This document shows, piece by piece, positions 16,202 to 24,685 of a DNA stretch of 64,000 nucleotides. The first letter of the stretch is position 1, and every line of letters starts with the position of its first letter. Under the pieces are notes generated by a model that was not told the DNA's origin, ran no database searches, and was given only the letters and a program-made list of their open reading frames with translations. Source of the stretch: Desulforamulus hydrothermalis Lam5 = DSM 18033 (GTDB lineage: Bacteria > Bacillota > Desulfotomaculia > Desulfotomaculales > Desulfotomaculaceae); contig NZ_CAOS01000008.1 in assembly GCF_000315365.1 (NCBI RefSeq), forward strand, positions 62,001 to 126,000, given 5' to 3'. The position numbers were made by a program, and so were the translations under genes.

Positions 16202-18232
16202 CTATTGACCGCTGAAATACGAACTAATACCCCTGGCAACAGCTTCCGCCGCCCTTTGCCGGAAGTCGGGTGCAGCAAGCAGCGCTTCCTCTTCGGCGTT
16301 GGAAATAAAGGCTGTTTCAATCAGGATACTGGGCATCAGGCTGGTACGCAGTACCGCAAAGTTAGCCTGCAGCACGCCGATGTCCCGACGCCCCAAAGCA
16401 CTTACCAGTTCCCTTTGCACATCCTCGGCCAGCCGCCGGCGGTCATCCCGCTGGTCATACAAGGCCGGCATGGTGGAAGGTGCATAGTAATAGGTAGAGG
16501 TGCCGCCAATGGCTGTATTGGGGTTGGCATTGCTGTGTATGCTGACAAAAATGTCCGCACTCAGTTCGTTGGCCAAACGGGTTCGTTCATACAAGTCCAC
16601 ATAAATATCTTCCGACCGGCTCAAGAAAACATTGGCACCCTGTTGGCGCAGGATATCTGCAACTTTCAAGGTAATATCAAGGTTGACATCCTTTTCTTTT
16701 AAGCCGTTTTTGCCGGAAGCCCCGTTATCATAACCGCCATGCCCGGCATCTAAAAAGATTTTTTTGCCCGCCAGCCCGTCACTGTAAGAAATCTTAGTAA
16801 TTTCCAGGGTAATAGATTTTTTATCGGCGGCTGTTTTTACGGTCACCCGGGCCGGCTTTTTTAAATCCACCACCAGGCGGGAAACATAAGGCTCTTTATC
16901 GTAGCCGGTTCTGATTTGCTGCACCAACTCGGTGTTGGCCGCTATTGCAGCGGGTGTATCAGCCAGCTGAATGTCCATTAAATTAACCACAAAGCGGTAG
17001 GGGTTGGATAAAGTGAAGGTATTATATTGGATGTTATGGTCACAAACAATATTAATGTATGTATGACCTTGCTGTTCGGAAATTTGAACATCCAGCAGTT
17101 TAGCCTGCGGCACATAATCCTTTTCAGTACCTTCACCGGCTCCCTGGTTGCCGGCCGGCTCAGCAGCAGGCTGTGTACCCGGCAGCCAGCTCTTATCATT
17201 AGAGGGCTGCGGCTGCGGCTCCGGCTGGCTCACATAAGAAACCAGCCAACCTGCCACCCAGGCGGTTGTTCCGTCTTCCCGCCGCACTTGAACCCAGTCG
17301 CCGGAGCGGCTGACCACCGGCAGGCGCACCCCCCGGCTGACTTGCCCGGCAACGCTGTGCTGGGTGCCCGGCCCGCTGCGCAGGTTAATGTTATCGCCGT
17401 TTACAACGGCCAGCTGCGTGCCGGTGGCCGGGGTAGTCTGGGCAGGCGCAGCAGTACTACCGGTTGGTGTGTTTTGGGTGGTTTGGACTGTTACCAACCA
17501 GTTGGCCACCCAACCGACGGTACCACCCAGCTGTACTTTTACCCAATCGCCGTTCTGGCCTAAGACAGACATCAGGTCACCCTTTTTTACTTTCGCCACA
17601 ATGCTGTAGCCGGTGCCGGGGCCGCTTCTTATATTAAGGATATCGCCGGTTGCTACAGCCACCTTGCCGCTGTTTGCTGACGTGGTGGCAGGTTTAGACG
17701 CCGCTGCAGCAGTTGCATTTTGCACTTTCACCAGCCAGTTGGCTACCCAGCCGGTGGTGCCGGCCCCCTGCACTTTTACCCAATCACCGTTTTGGGCAAG
17801 AACAGATAATTGTTCACCCTTTTTGGCTTGGCCGGCAATGCTGTAGTTGGTACCCGGGCCGCTTCTGATGTTAAGTGTATCGGCGGTAACCACAGCCACT
17901 TTGCCCTGGACGGCGGTGCTGGCAGTTCCCCGGGATACCGTGCCGGTATCCTCAACTGTTACCAGCCAGCCGGCTACCCAGGCTGCTTTACCGCCCACCT
18001 GAACCTGATACCAATCACCGCTCTTTGTAAGAACGGGCAATTTATCTCCTTTATTTACTTGTCCCAACAGCGCCGTATGGGTGCCCGGACCGCTTCTTAA
18101 ATTGAGCTTGTCCGCCTTGACAGTAGCCAGCCAGGCTGCCTCAGCCGAGCCAACCATGCCAATCAGCCAAAAAACAAAAAATCCTGCCAGAATGGTGTAC
18201 TGAAGAAATCGCTTGCCCATGTTGAATGTCAT
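16202..18232 (-). CDS. Secreted N-acetylmuramoyl-L-alanine amidase with four SH3b repeats and AMIN domain
   Basis: A 676-residue protein. A signal peptide (about 1-33, cut after AEA) is followed by four SH3b repeats at roughly 34-93, 107-166, 190-250 and 272-333 (each with LNLRSGPGT- or NIRSGPGT-like and GDWxxV motifs), a proline/asparagine-rich linker, an AMIN domain (about 383-470) and an Amidase_3 catalytic domain (about 492-672). Zinc ligands are visible in DAGHGG, SIHSNAN and IETAFISN. It should bind and cleave septal or spore peptidoglycan. It is divergent from an L,D-transpeptidase gene. Confidence 0.93.
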   Translation of the reverse strand: MTFNMGKRFLQYTILAGFFVFWLIGMVGSAEAAWLATVKADKLNLRSGPGTHTALLGQVNKGDKLPVLTKSGDWYQVQVGGKAAWVAGWLVTVEDTGTVSRGTASTAVQGKVAVVTADTLNIRSGPGTNYSIAGQAKKGEQLSVLAQNGDWVKVQGAGTTGWVANWLVKVQNATAAAASKPATTSANSGKVAVATGDILNIRSGPGTGYSIVAKVKKGDLMSVLGQNGDWVKVQLGGTVGWVANWLVTVQTTQNTPTGSTAAPAQTTPATGTQLAVVNGDNINLRSGPGTQHSVAGQVSRGVRLPVVSRSGDWVQVRREDGTTAWVAGWLVSYVSQPEPQPQPSNDKSWLPGTQPAAEPAGNQGAGEGTEKDYVPQAKLLDVQISEQQGHTYINIVCDHNIQYNTFTLSNPYRFVVNLMDIQLADTPAAIAANTELVQQIRTGYDKEPYVSRLVVDLKKPARVTVKTAADKKSITLEITKISYSDGLAGKKIFLDAGHGGYDNGASGKNGLKEKDVNLDITLKVADILRQQGANVFLSRSEDIYVDLYERTRLANELSADIFVSIHSNANPNTAIGGTSTYYYAPSTMPALYDQRDDRRRLAEDVQRELVSALGRRDIGVLQANFAVLRTSLMPSILIETAFISNAEEEALLAAPDFRQRAAEAVARGISSYFSGQ

Positions 18233-18305
18233 GATCCACCACCGTTTGCTAAAATAGTCACCTAAAAAATTTTCTACTTAATTGACGAAAAACCTCTTAA
18301 TTTTG

Positions 18306-18407
18306 TTACATCCATTTTCGGTAAAAGTTGGAAGATGTAATTAAATGCGTCAAGTTTTTAGCTGAAGCTAACGAGGCATACTATGCATGACGCATAAGCC
18401 GCCTGGC
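18306..18407 (+). ncRNA. Candidate structured 5' leader before the L,D-transpeptidase gene
   Basis: Nested inverted repeats lie 50-150 bp before the start codon. TTACATC (18306-18312) can pair with GATGTAA (18334-18340). ATGCGTCA (18345-18352) can pair with TGACGCAT (18388-18395), and this pair encloses two hairpins, TTAGC-TGAA-GCTAA (18358-18371) and GCAT-ACT-ATGC (18376-18386). A GCC/GGC hairpin follows. It matches no riboswitch class I could recall. It may be a leader RNA, or overlapping operators of the divergent promoters. Confidence 0.4.
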
Positions 18408-18459
18408 AAAAGTAAATATTTTTTATAACACGACCTATTAATTTACGGGGGGATTATCT

Positions 18460-19410
18460 TTGACAGGACGCCAGAAAATTTTAACCGGTATTTTAGGTTT
18501 AATTATATTACTGCTTTTTCCTCACCTCCCCTGTGCAGCCCAGACAACTGCCATCCAATGCTGCCCGCTAAACGAAGACCAGGATCGCATACTAATCCCC
18601 AGTACCCCTCCCTTGCAGGGAGATGACGTAAAAAATCTCCAGGCTGAATTAAAGGCTTTGCAATATTATTACGGTCCTTTGAGCGGCATTTACGGCCCCC
18701 TTACGCAACAGGCGGTAAAAAAATTTCAGCAGGAACATGGTTTGCCGGACAACGCTGTGGTAGACTGGGAGATCTGGCACAAACTGGCCCTTTTAATCGA
18801 AAAACCGGTGGCCGGCACAGAAAAAGTGCCGCCGCCGGCAGGCAAGATAGCAATTATTGTGGATACCACCAAACGCAAGCTGACCGTCATGGCGGATGGC
18901 AAACCATATCAGCAATTCAACGTGGCCTGTGGGAAACCCGCTACCCCCACGCCGGTGGGAACCTGGCAAATTACCCATAAAGCTGTCAACTGGGGCACCG
19001 GTTTTGGCAGCCGCTGGTTAGGGCTAAATGTACCCTGGGGTATGTACGGTATCCACGGTACCAATAAACCTTTTTCTATCGGCAGTTACGCCAGCCATGG
19101 CTGCATCCGCATGCACAACTCCAGTGTTGAGCAGCTGTATCCCTGGGTGCCCCGGGGTACTCCTGTGTATATTGTGGGCAGTCCTTTCGGCGTGCCGGGA
19201 CAAGGGCACAACAGGTTGGTACGGGGCGACCGGGGCTCGGATGTTTATGAAGTACAGCGCACTTTAAAAAGGTTGGGCTATTACGATGGTAAAGTGGACG
19301 GGATATTTGGTTACGGTATGGAAGCAGCGGTTAAAAAATTCCGTCAAGCCAACGGGTTGCCGCCGGACAACTGTGTGGACCGCCACATGTATCAGGCTTT
19401 AGGATTGTAA
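18460..19410 (+). CDS. L,D-transpeptidase (YkuD) with two peptidoglycan-binding domains
   Basis: A 316-residue exported protein: signal peptide (about 1-27), a PG_binding_1 domain (about 50-105, PLTQQAVKKFQQEHGLP), a YkuD catalytic domain (about 122-240) with HGTNKPF and the SHGCIRMHN catalytic histidine/cysteine motif, and a second PG_binding_1 domain (about 255-312). It should form 3-3 cross-links or anchor proteins in the cell or spore wall. The TTG start is preceded by GGGGGGAT. Its last 19 bases overlap the convergent gene on the minus strand. Confidence 0.94.
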   Translation: MTGRQKILTGILGLIILLLFPHLPCAAQTTAIQCCPLNEDQDRILIPSTPPLQGDDVKNLQAELKALQYYYGPLSGIYGPLTQQAVKKFQQEHGLPDNAVVDWEIWHKLALLIEKPVAGTEKVPPPAGKIAIIVDTTKRKLTVMADGKPYQQFNVACGKPATPTPVGTWQITHKAVNWGTGFGSRWLGLNVPWGMYGIHGTNKPFSIGSYASHGCIRMHNSSVEQLYPWVPRGTPVYIVGSPFGVPGQGHNRLVRGDRGSDVYEVQRTLKRLGYYDGKVDGIFGYGMEAAVKKFRQANGLPPDNCVDRHMYQALGL

Positions 19411-20357
19411 GGTTGATTAACCCGGCCGGCCCCCTCGCTGAGTGCCGGTCTCAGTTTAACAATTTTCGGCTGCCAGTTAAGCTGCTGCAGCAGCGCGTTA
19501 TACTCGGCCACCGTTACGGCCGGCCAGGGCTTATTTAACAAAGCCACAAAAACCGCCTCCATAACATTGGTGCCAAAGGTTCTGCCCTGCCATTCCGGCG
19601 TGGTGGTCACCAGCAGGCCGGCGCCGCACTCCATTAATTCCGTCACATCATCACGGGTGGTGGTGTTGGTTAGTATCAGTTGTCCGTTAAGTCTGTTAGG
19701 CAAGTGTTTGCGGATTAAATGGTAATCTCCTGCCACCACGTCTGCTGCCAGGTAATATTTAGCAAACCTGCTTTCGCCGTCCGGGCGTTGTTTTTCCTGC
19801 TGCCGGCCGGTGGGATATATTAAGTGAAAGGGCAATCTTGCTACAATAGGCATCAGTTTGGCGGCCACTGTCTGCAGCTTGTCCAAACTGCGCAGCGGGA
19901 TGGGGATACCCAGGGCAAACATTAAATCGCCCAGGGTAAGGCAGCAACCTGCCTCTGCCAATGCTTCTGCCATGCCAAAACGATCCATGGCACTAACCAG
20001 CAACACCCTGGTACCCTGTTGCAGCAAGCCCTGCCGCACCAAATAGGCTACCGCCTGCCTTTCCAGGGTGTTTTTCAACCCGCTGCCGTCAACCACCGGT
20101 GTATGTTTAACTGTTTGCAGCAGCCGCCAACCGTCCCGCAAAATATAGCGGTTATGGCCGGCCTGCAAATAAACGTCAATTCCCCCCAGCCCGATGGCAT
20201 CAACCTGCCCGTCCAGTTCTTTTAATATTGACATAGCCTTGTCCATACTGCCGTCCGTACCAATACGGCTGATTTCAAATTCCTCACCCAACAGGGTAAC
20301 CCGGACCATATGATTGCGCTTGGATGAACCAAGACTGACACTGACTACCTTTTTCAC
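19392..20357 (-). CDS. Conserved protein of the 'quinate 5-dehydrogenase'-named Firmicute family
   Basis: A 321-residue protein starting MKKVVSVSLGSSKRNHMVRV. It has alternating beta/alpha segments such as DAIGLGGIDVYLQ and VLLVSAMDRFGMAEALAEAG, but no clear nucleotide, metal or catalytic motif I can name. I recall this family in Peptococcaceae under the automatic name quinate 5-dehydrogenase; nothing visible here supports shikimate or quinate chemistry. There is no signal peptide. The ATG has a GGAGG SD. It is convergent with, and overlaps, the L,D-transpeptidase gene. Confidence 0.6.
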   Translation of the reverse strand: MKKVVSVSLGSSKRNHMVRVTLLGEEFEISRIGTDGSMDKAMSILKELDGQVDAIGLGGIDVYLQAGHNRYILRDGWRLLQTVKHTPVVDGSGLKNTLERQAVAYLVRQGLLQQGTRVLLVSAMDRFGMAEALAEAGCCLTLGDLMFALGIPIPLRSLDKLQTVAAKLMPIVARLPFHLIYPTGRQQEKQRPDGESRFAKYYLAADVVAGDYHLIRKHLPNRLNGQLILTNTTTRDDVTELMECGAGLLVTTTPEWQGRTFGTNVMEAVFVALLNKPWPAVTVAEYNALLQQLNWQPKIVKLRPALSEGAGRVNQPYNPKA

Positions 20358-20417
20358 AAAAATTACCTCCGGTAACTACCTTTAACATCATTGTAACCAA
20401 AAAAAATAAACTGCAAA

Positions 20418-20439
20418 CAAAAAAGGGGCTGTGCCCCTA
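20418..20439 (-). terminator. Intrinsic terminator of the two small stress-like genes
   Basis: Minus strand AGGGGC-ACA-GCCCCT is followed by TTTTTGTTTG, just past the 64-residue gene. Confidence 0.8.
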
Positions 20440-20631
20440 GCGATGTTTCCATTTGTGTTTGCCTTTACCGCCGGTGATATCATGCTTTTCCAGCAATTCC
20501 AGTGCTTCATCGTAACTGTCAATATACTTGGACTGAAAGACAGCGGTTTGCCGTTCTGTAAATACATTCTCGGCCACAGCTGTCCCGGGTGATGTTGCCT
20601 GCACAAGTTTTTTCACCTGTTCCTTTTCCAT
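20437..20631 (-). CDS. Small hypothetical protein
   Basis: A 64-residue hydrophilic protein starting MEKEQVKKLVQ and ending in a basic tail (GKGKHKWKHR). ATG at 20631 is chosen because AAGGAGG lies six bases upstream. It follows the neighbouring gene by 24 bp and ends in a terminator, so the two are probably co-transcribed. The family is not recognised. The charged helix and basic tail would fit a nucleic-acid or cell-surface contact, but that is speculation. Confidence 0.6.
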   Translation of the reverse strand: MEKEQVKKLVQATSPGTAVAENVFTERQTAVFQSKYIDSYDEALELLEKHDITGGKGKHKWKHR

Positions 20632-20655
20632 GCTTGCCCTCCTTGCCACAGCCGG

Positions 20656-21048
20656 TTAAAGGGAGCCGCCGTGTTTTTTCAATACCCGGGCTGCCTGCTC
20701 ACCCAACTTGTCAGTGGTAACCACGGTTACCAGAAAAGCCTTGCCCCCGGCAGTTCCGTAATTGTCTGCGGCCATGGCATAATTAGACGGGTCAGCGGCC
20801 GTTAAAACCCGGGCATCCGTATCCGTCAGCCGGCTGGTATGGGCGGAGAACATCGTTAAACCGGTGGCAGTTTCGGCATTGTTGACCGGGTTGTTCAGCG
20901 CAGCGTCAGTAGTTACACCGTACCTGGATACCCTGTCCAGAGATACATCGTTAATGCCCATTCCTTTAAGTTCCTGCACAGCCGCCTCCGCCCTGGTGCT
21001 GGAGGGGAAATAAGCAAGCAAAGAACGCATTCCCCGGGGTAATGTCAT
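20656..21048 (-). CDS. Hypothetical protein, general-stress-like alpha/beta domain
   Basis: A 130-residue protein whose start (SLLAYFPSSTRAEAAVQELKGMGINDVSLDRV) has the beta-alpha-beta pattern of the heat-induced / general stress 17M-like domains used to detect ridges on small stress proteins. The C-terminal half repeats it as AFLVTVVTTDKLGEQAARVLKKHGG. No catalytic residues are evident. First gene of a two-gene unit. Not assigned beyond fold resemblance. Confidence 0.6.
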   Translation of the reverse strand: MTLPRGMRSLLAYFPSSTRAEAAVQELKGMGINDVSLDRVSRYGVTTDAALNNPVNNAETATGLTMFSAHTSRLTDTDARVLTAADPSNYAMAADNYGTAGGKAFLVTVVTTDKLGEQAARVLKKHGGSL

Positions 21049-21245
21049 ATAATGCCCCCCCCTATCATTGTTTTTTTTATTATGAACCGCTGCCGGAAAT
21101 TTAATGCTAAAATTTCTTAATTTAATAAGGTCATTTTGTTACAAAATTCCAATTTGCAACGTCTATGTAATTAAGGAATATTATGGTTTCCCCTGCTGTG
21201 CTGTCAGATGCATGAGCAGGTTAATTTGCAAAGGAGGTTTTTTTA

Positions 21246-22598
21246 TTGAAGCGCAAACCGATTTTATTGCTTGTGCTTGTTGTCCTGTTGACTTTCAGTG
21301 CTAATGCCGCTCTGGCCGGCGACCTGCAGCAAACCTTACTGGATAAACTGCCTCAACCCAAAGACAAATTAACCAGGGCAGAATTTATTGCCATGCTGGT
21401 GCAAGCAGCCGCACTGCCGGCACCGGCCAGCCCGGTAACCCTGCCGCCGGATGTACCTGCTGATGCCTGGTATGCCGGTGATTTAAAGGCAGCCTTGGCT
21501 GCCGGTATCATCAGCGGCAGTGCCAAGCAAACCGTCAACCCCAACCAGCCCATTACCCAAGCTCAGGCGGTGGTATTGTTATCCCGCGTCCTGCGCACAC
21601 CAGGCATTGAAGCCCCCGGCCCGTTGCCCACGCCGGTACCCAACAGCCACTGGGCCTTTGTTCCGTTTACTTGGCTGATTAAAGAGGGGCTTGTATCACC
21701 TGCCGTAAATCCGGAGGCCCATCTGACCCCTGCTGAAGGAGCAGCCCTGCTGGACAAAGCCTTTGGCAGCGGCAAACTGGCTAAAGAAATTATGGAAAAA
21801 AGCCAGGCTGCCCAGGCCGGCTTAAAAACCCTGCGCGGCACCGGCAATATGTCCATGATCATTAAGGCCAACCCGGCTGTTCCTGTGCAAGGCGTGCCGT
21901 CCAGCATCAGCATGCAGGCTAAGGTAAACTATGAAATTAACACGGAACAAGGGCTGCACCAGCAGCTTTCCATGAATTTTGGCGGGCTGCCCCAAACCAT
22001 GCCGGCCATAGAAATGGAACAATACATGGTGGCCGAAGGCATGTACATGAAAATGAAAGATCCCTTGACTGCCGAATCAAAATGGATGAAAATGCCTGCC
22101 GGTTCAATGCCGGATTTTGTGGAGCTGATGCAACAGCAAAACAAATTTATGCAGCTGCCAAGCGAATTTGATAAGTATTTCCGTTACCGTTTGGTGGGAG
22201 AAAAAACCATTGGCCAGAAAAATTACTATGAACTGGCCTATTTCGGCAATATTCCCGACCTGAACCAGTTTATGAAAATGCTGGGTTCGCATGTTGGCAT
22301 GAGCCAAGATATGCTGAAAAGCTTTGAGCAATCCGGCAGCATCGTGCGCAGCATTACCATGACCGGCAAAATCCTGGTGGACAAGGAAAAATACTTTGCT
22401 GACCAGTCAACTGCCTCTGCTGTTGTAGTATTTAATGATAAGCTTAATGGCCAGCCCTTTCCCATGCAATTGATAAATGCAACATTTAATTTTTCCTATC
22501 AAGATTACGGCAGCAAAATTGACATCAAACTCCCTGCCGAAGCAGCTAAAGCTGAAGTGCTTCCTTTAGATGCACAGGTTAATTCTTCAACCAATTAG
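21246..22598 (+). CDS. Exported SLH-domain protein with DUF6612/LppX-like C-terminus
   Basis: A 450-residue protein: signal peptide (about 1-24, ALA cleavage), S-layer-homology repeats (about 39-170, TRAEFIAMLVQAA and ITQAQAVVLLSRVL type helices), then a long beta-rich domain (about 195-435) with many methionines. This second part resembles DUF6612 lipoprotein-like domains thought to bind lipid or sugar. It should sit in the cell envelope attached through SLH. TTG start behind AAAGGAGG, seven bases away. Single gene; an inverted repeat follows the stop. Confidence 0.82.
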   Translation: MKRKPILLLVLVVLLTFSANAALAGDLQQTLLDKLPQPKDKLTRAEFIAMLVQAAALPAPASPVTLPPDVPADAWYAGDLKAALAAGIISGSAKQTVNPNQPITQAQAVVLLSRVLRTPGIEAPGPLPTPVPNSHWAFVPFTWLIKEGLVSPAVNPEAHLTPAEGAALLDKAFGSGKLAKEIMEKSQAAQAGLKTLRGTGNMSMIIKANPAVPVQGVPSSISMQAKVNYEINTEQGLHQQLSMNFGGLPQTMPAIEMEQYMVAEGMYMKMKDPLTAESKWMKMPAGSMPDFVELMQQQNKFMQLPSEFDKYFRYRLVGEKTIGQKNYYELAYFGNIPDLNQFMKMLGSHVGMSQDMLKSFEQSGSIVRSITMTGKILVDKEKYFADQSTASAVVVFNDKLNGQPFPMQLINATFNFSYQDYGSKIDIKLPAEAAKAEVLPLDAQVNSSTN

Positions 22599-22603
22599 CA
22601 AAA

Positions 22604-22637
22604 ATTAAGTGCGCTGGCGCAGGTCAGCGCACTTAAT
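22604..22637 (+). terminator. Strong inverted repeat after the SLH gene
   Basis: A perfect 13 bp stem, ATTAAGTGCGCTG / CAGCGCACTTAAT, with an eight-base loop, five bases after the stop codon. No T tract follows, so it may act as an mRNA 3' end stabiliser rather than a classical terminator. Confidence 0.55.
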
Positions 22638-22745
22638 CCATCAGCAAAAGTAATTATCCCTTTTAGTTCCTGTTTTTGCTTCCGGAGCTGTCAGGGAATT
22701 ATCAAGCCGGGGTAAACTGTAAAAAAATCTTCGGGGGTGATTAAT

Positions 22746-23087
22746 GTGTTGGGTGATGTTAAACCTACACCGTCGCTGGAGCAATATATTTTAGTGGCTC
22801 TTATTGATATTTACAGGGGGCTAAAGGTAAACCTGCCGGTGGAACCAGACCCGCAAGTGCAAAAAAATGTGCTGCGGGATGTTCTCTCTACCGCCATCAG
22901 CTTTGCCGAAAAACAAGAAAGCATGCAGGTTATCAGCAATGAATTATTCAAATGCAACCAGGATGGCTGCACCCTGCAGGAGCAAATGGAGATTATTGAA
23001 CAACAAAGCCCGGATGTTTTGAACGCTAAAATTGCAGCAGCAGCTTATTTATTAAAGCTGTTGAATAAAGAGAATAATCTGCATTAA
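22746..23087 (+). CDS. Hypothetical protein
   Basis: About 113 residues, all-helical in appearance (SLEQYILVALIDIYRGLKV, IAAAAYLLKLLN). GTG at 22746 is preferred, with GGGGG eight bases upstream; an in-frame GTG at 22737 overlaps that G tract. No signal peptide, and no family recognised. Two cysteines (KCNQDGC) lie near residue 77. Single gene between the SLH gene and repeat R2. Confidence 0.55.
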   Translation: MLGDVKPTPSLEQYILVALIDIYRGLKVNLPVEPDPQVQKNVLRDVLSTAISFAEKQESMQVISNELFKCNQDGCTLQEQMEIIEQQSPDVLNAKIAAAAYLLKLLNKENNLH

Positions 23088-23194
23088 CCTTTGTTCAGCC
23101 CGGCAAACCTGCGGCTATACCCTGCTTGACAAAGGAGCTGTCCCAAAAGTCTTTTCCTGTTTTTAGCCACCGTTTTATGATAGAACACCAAAAA

Positions 23195-23222
23195 ATCCCG
23201 TTCCACTTGATTGAAACGGGAT
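23195..23222 (+). terminator. Terminator-type hairpin, left copy flanking repeat R2
   Basis: ATCCCGTT / AACGGGAT stem with a 12-base loop, directly followed by CAGAGTG, the end of R2. A related hairpin with a T tract lies on the other side at 23487. Confidence 0.6.
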
Positions 23223-23486
23223 CAGAGTGACGACAAACATTAGCGGTGGTTTATGATCCCCTTTGGCTCCGGTCTACGCACCGACAGCACTATGATTCGC
23301 TACGGTCGCCCTTGGGGTCGCCTCAAACGGGCCATCCTGGCCCGGTTCGGCTGGCGCCCACGTCCTGTGGGCGCCACCCCAATGGCTCCTTTCGCTCATC
23401 AAGTGCTGTTGCCGGTGCTTCGACAAGTCGCCGACAGGGGATCACAAAACCGCCTTATTTTGTTTACAACCTTTGTCTACAGTCTG
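23223..23486 (-). repeat. Terminator-associated palindromic repeat R2 (long form, 264 bp)
   Basis: An inverted copy of the element at 57249-57512, also 264 bp and closely similar along its length. Ends are CAGAGTGACGACAAACATTAG and the complement of CAGACTGTAGACAAAGG. Internal features include the hairpin GGCGCCCACGTCCTGTGGGCGCC and the inverted arms around GATCCCCT. Reading frames inside it are not conserved between copies. The 514 bp between 23088 and 23601 contain this element, its two flanking hairpins and about 100 bp of otherwise unremarkable sequence on each side. Confidence 0.85.
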
Positions 23487-23524
23487 AATCCCGTCTCACT
23501 TTATAGTGAAACGGGATTTTTTTA
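23487..23524 (+). terminator. Intrinsic terminator, right copy flanking repeat R2
   Basis: AATCCCGT..TCACT-TTAT-AGTGA..ACGGGATT stem followed by TTTTTTATTTT. The outer stem equals that of the hairpin at 23195. Confidence 0.8.
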
Positions 23525-23601
23525 TTTTGGGGAAGGATCTGGTTATTCCCGGCCTTTGCTAACAGGTTGGCAAACCGGCGCTTTAAATGGCGCTTTTAAA
23601 T

Positions 23602-24336
23602 TTAGTCGGTAAATTCCTGTACATACATTTTGCCATACGGGCCGCCGTTCACCACACCAATGCCTACCTTGGAGTATCGCTCGCTTAAAATATTGGCCCG
23701 GTGGGTCGGCGAATCCATCAGGTTAGTATGGGCCGTATTGACATCAGGTGCGCCGGCCAGGTTTTCCCCGGCATAATGATAGGTAATGCCGTTATTTTTC
23801 ATCATATCGAAGGGTGAACCGTAAGTGGGAGATTGGTGGGAAAAATAGTTTTTGTCAATCATATCCTGGGCTTTCAGACGGGCAATTTGGCTTAACTTAG
23901 CATCCATTGCCAGGGGTTTAAGACCTTTTGCAGCACGTTCCTTATTAATCAGGTTGAGCATGGCCTGCTCATCCGCTGTGCTGATGCCGCCGGCCGGCTG
24001 CCCGGTGCGCACCGTACTGTTAGCCGGTTGGCTGGTCGGGCCGGCAGTATTGTTTTGCGTGTTGTTATATGTGTAATAATTGTAGGTGCGGTAAACAGTG
24101 GTGTTTTGTGTGGCGCCGTTGTTGTACCTTGTGTAGTTGTAGGAGCCATAATTTGCGGTTGTTGTCTGGTAATTATAAGCTTTATAGTTTTGGCTGTTAT
24201 ATGCGGTACTGTTGCTTTTGGTATTGTCATAACTTACATAGGCTTCCGCGGCACTGCCGCCTGTTGCGCCAAAGGCCAGTACCAGGACAAAAACCCCCAG
24301 GATCAGGCCGGAAAATATCCTTGCTGCTGTTCTCAT
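23602..24336 (-). CDS. Secreted CAP (SCP/PR1, YkwD-type) domain protein
   Basis: A 244-residue exported protein with a signal peptide (about 1-31), a low-complexity Tyr/Asn/Thr-rich stretch (about 35-115) and a C-terminal CAP domain (about 122-244; LINKERAAKGLKPL, FSHQSP, YAGENLAG, SPTHRANIL). The CAP histidines and glutamates are present. YkwD-like proteins are often spore-coat or cell-surface proteins; the function is unknown. The ATG has an AGGGGAA SD. The Tyr/Asn/Thr stretch suggests a flexible or adhesive surface linker. Confidence 0.87.
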   Translation of the reverse strand: MRTAARIFSGLILGVFVLVLAFGATGGSAAEAYVSYDNTKSNSTAYNSQNYKAYNYQTTTANYGSYNYTRYNNGATQNTTVYRTYNYYTYNNTQNNTAGPTSQPANSTVRTGQPAGGISTADEQAMLNLINKERAAKGLKPLAMDAKLSQIARLKAQDMIDKNYFSHQSPTYGSPFDMMKNNGITYHYAGENLAGAPDVNTAHTNLMDSPTHRANILSERYSKVGIGVVNGGPYGKMYVQEFTD

Positions 24337-24685
24337 GCAACTTCCCCTTTCGCTATTTTTATTTCCACTAAAAAAGTGGATTAGCTATACTTTATACTAA
24401 CGTATCTGAAACCGGCGTGACAACCAATCATAGCCTGTCTAACACAGGGTTACTCTTAATTAACCCGGCTGTCAAAAAAAAACCTGTCACATTCGCCAAA
24501 TAACTGACAGGTGGGAATTTTTTATAAATTTATTTTACGTTAAAGATTATATTTATGGAGGATTCTTTCTAAAATTGATATTGCTTGGTTGATAATTTTA
24601 ATTTTTCCTGTTACGTTTTCAGTAATTAATCGTATATTATTCAACAAGGCATTTGCCTTGGCAAAATATGTTAGGGGGTTATGAA
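24337..24685. other. Divergent intergenic region with a bidirectional terminator-like hairpin
   Basis: This 349 bp region separates the minus-strand CAP gene from the plus-strand SIMPL gene. It is AT-rich. At 24482-24512 ACCTGTCA and TGACAGGT form a stem with a long loop, followed by AATTTTTTA on the plus strand and TTTTTTTTT on the minus strand. No gene ends here. I see no other clear signal. Confidence 0.5.

Noticed and set aside
18345-18410. c-di-GMP-I riboswitch before the L,D-transpeptidase gene
   Set aside because: Only GACGCATAAGCC resembles the GEMM core. GGGCAAACC and the tetraloop receptor are missing, so it is listed only as an unclassified structured leader.
23253-23506. Reading frame starting MIPFGSGLRTDSTMIRYG in R2, and its counterpart on the minus strand in R3 (57237-57482)
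   Set aside because: The two copies keep the same first 45 or so codons, but a one-base indel then changes the frame, there is no SD, and the DNA has strong inverted-repeat structure. The similarity is due to the repeat, not to selection on protein.
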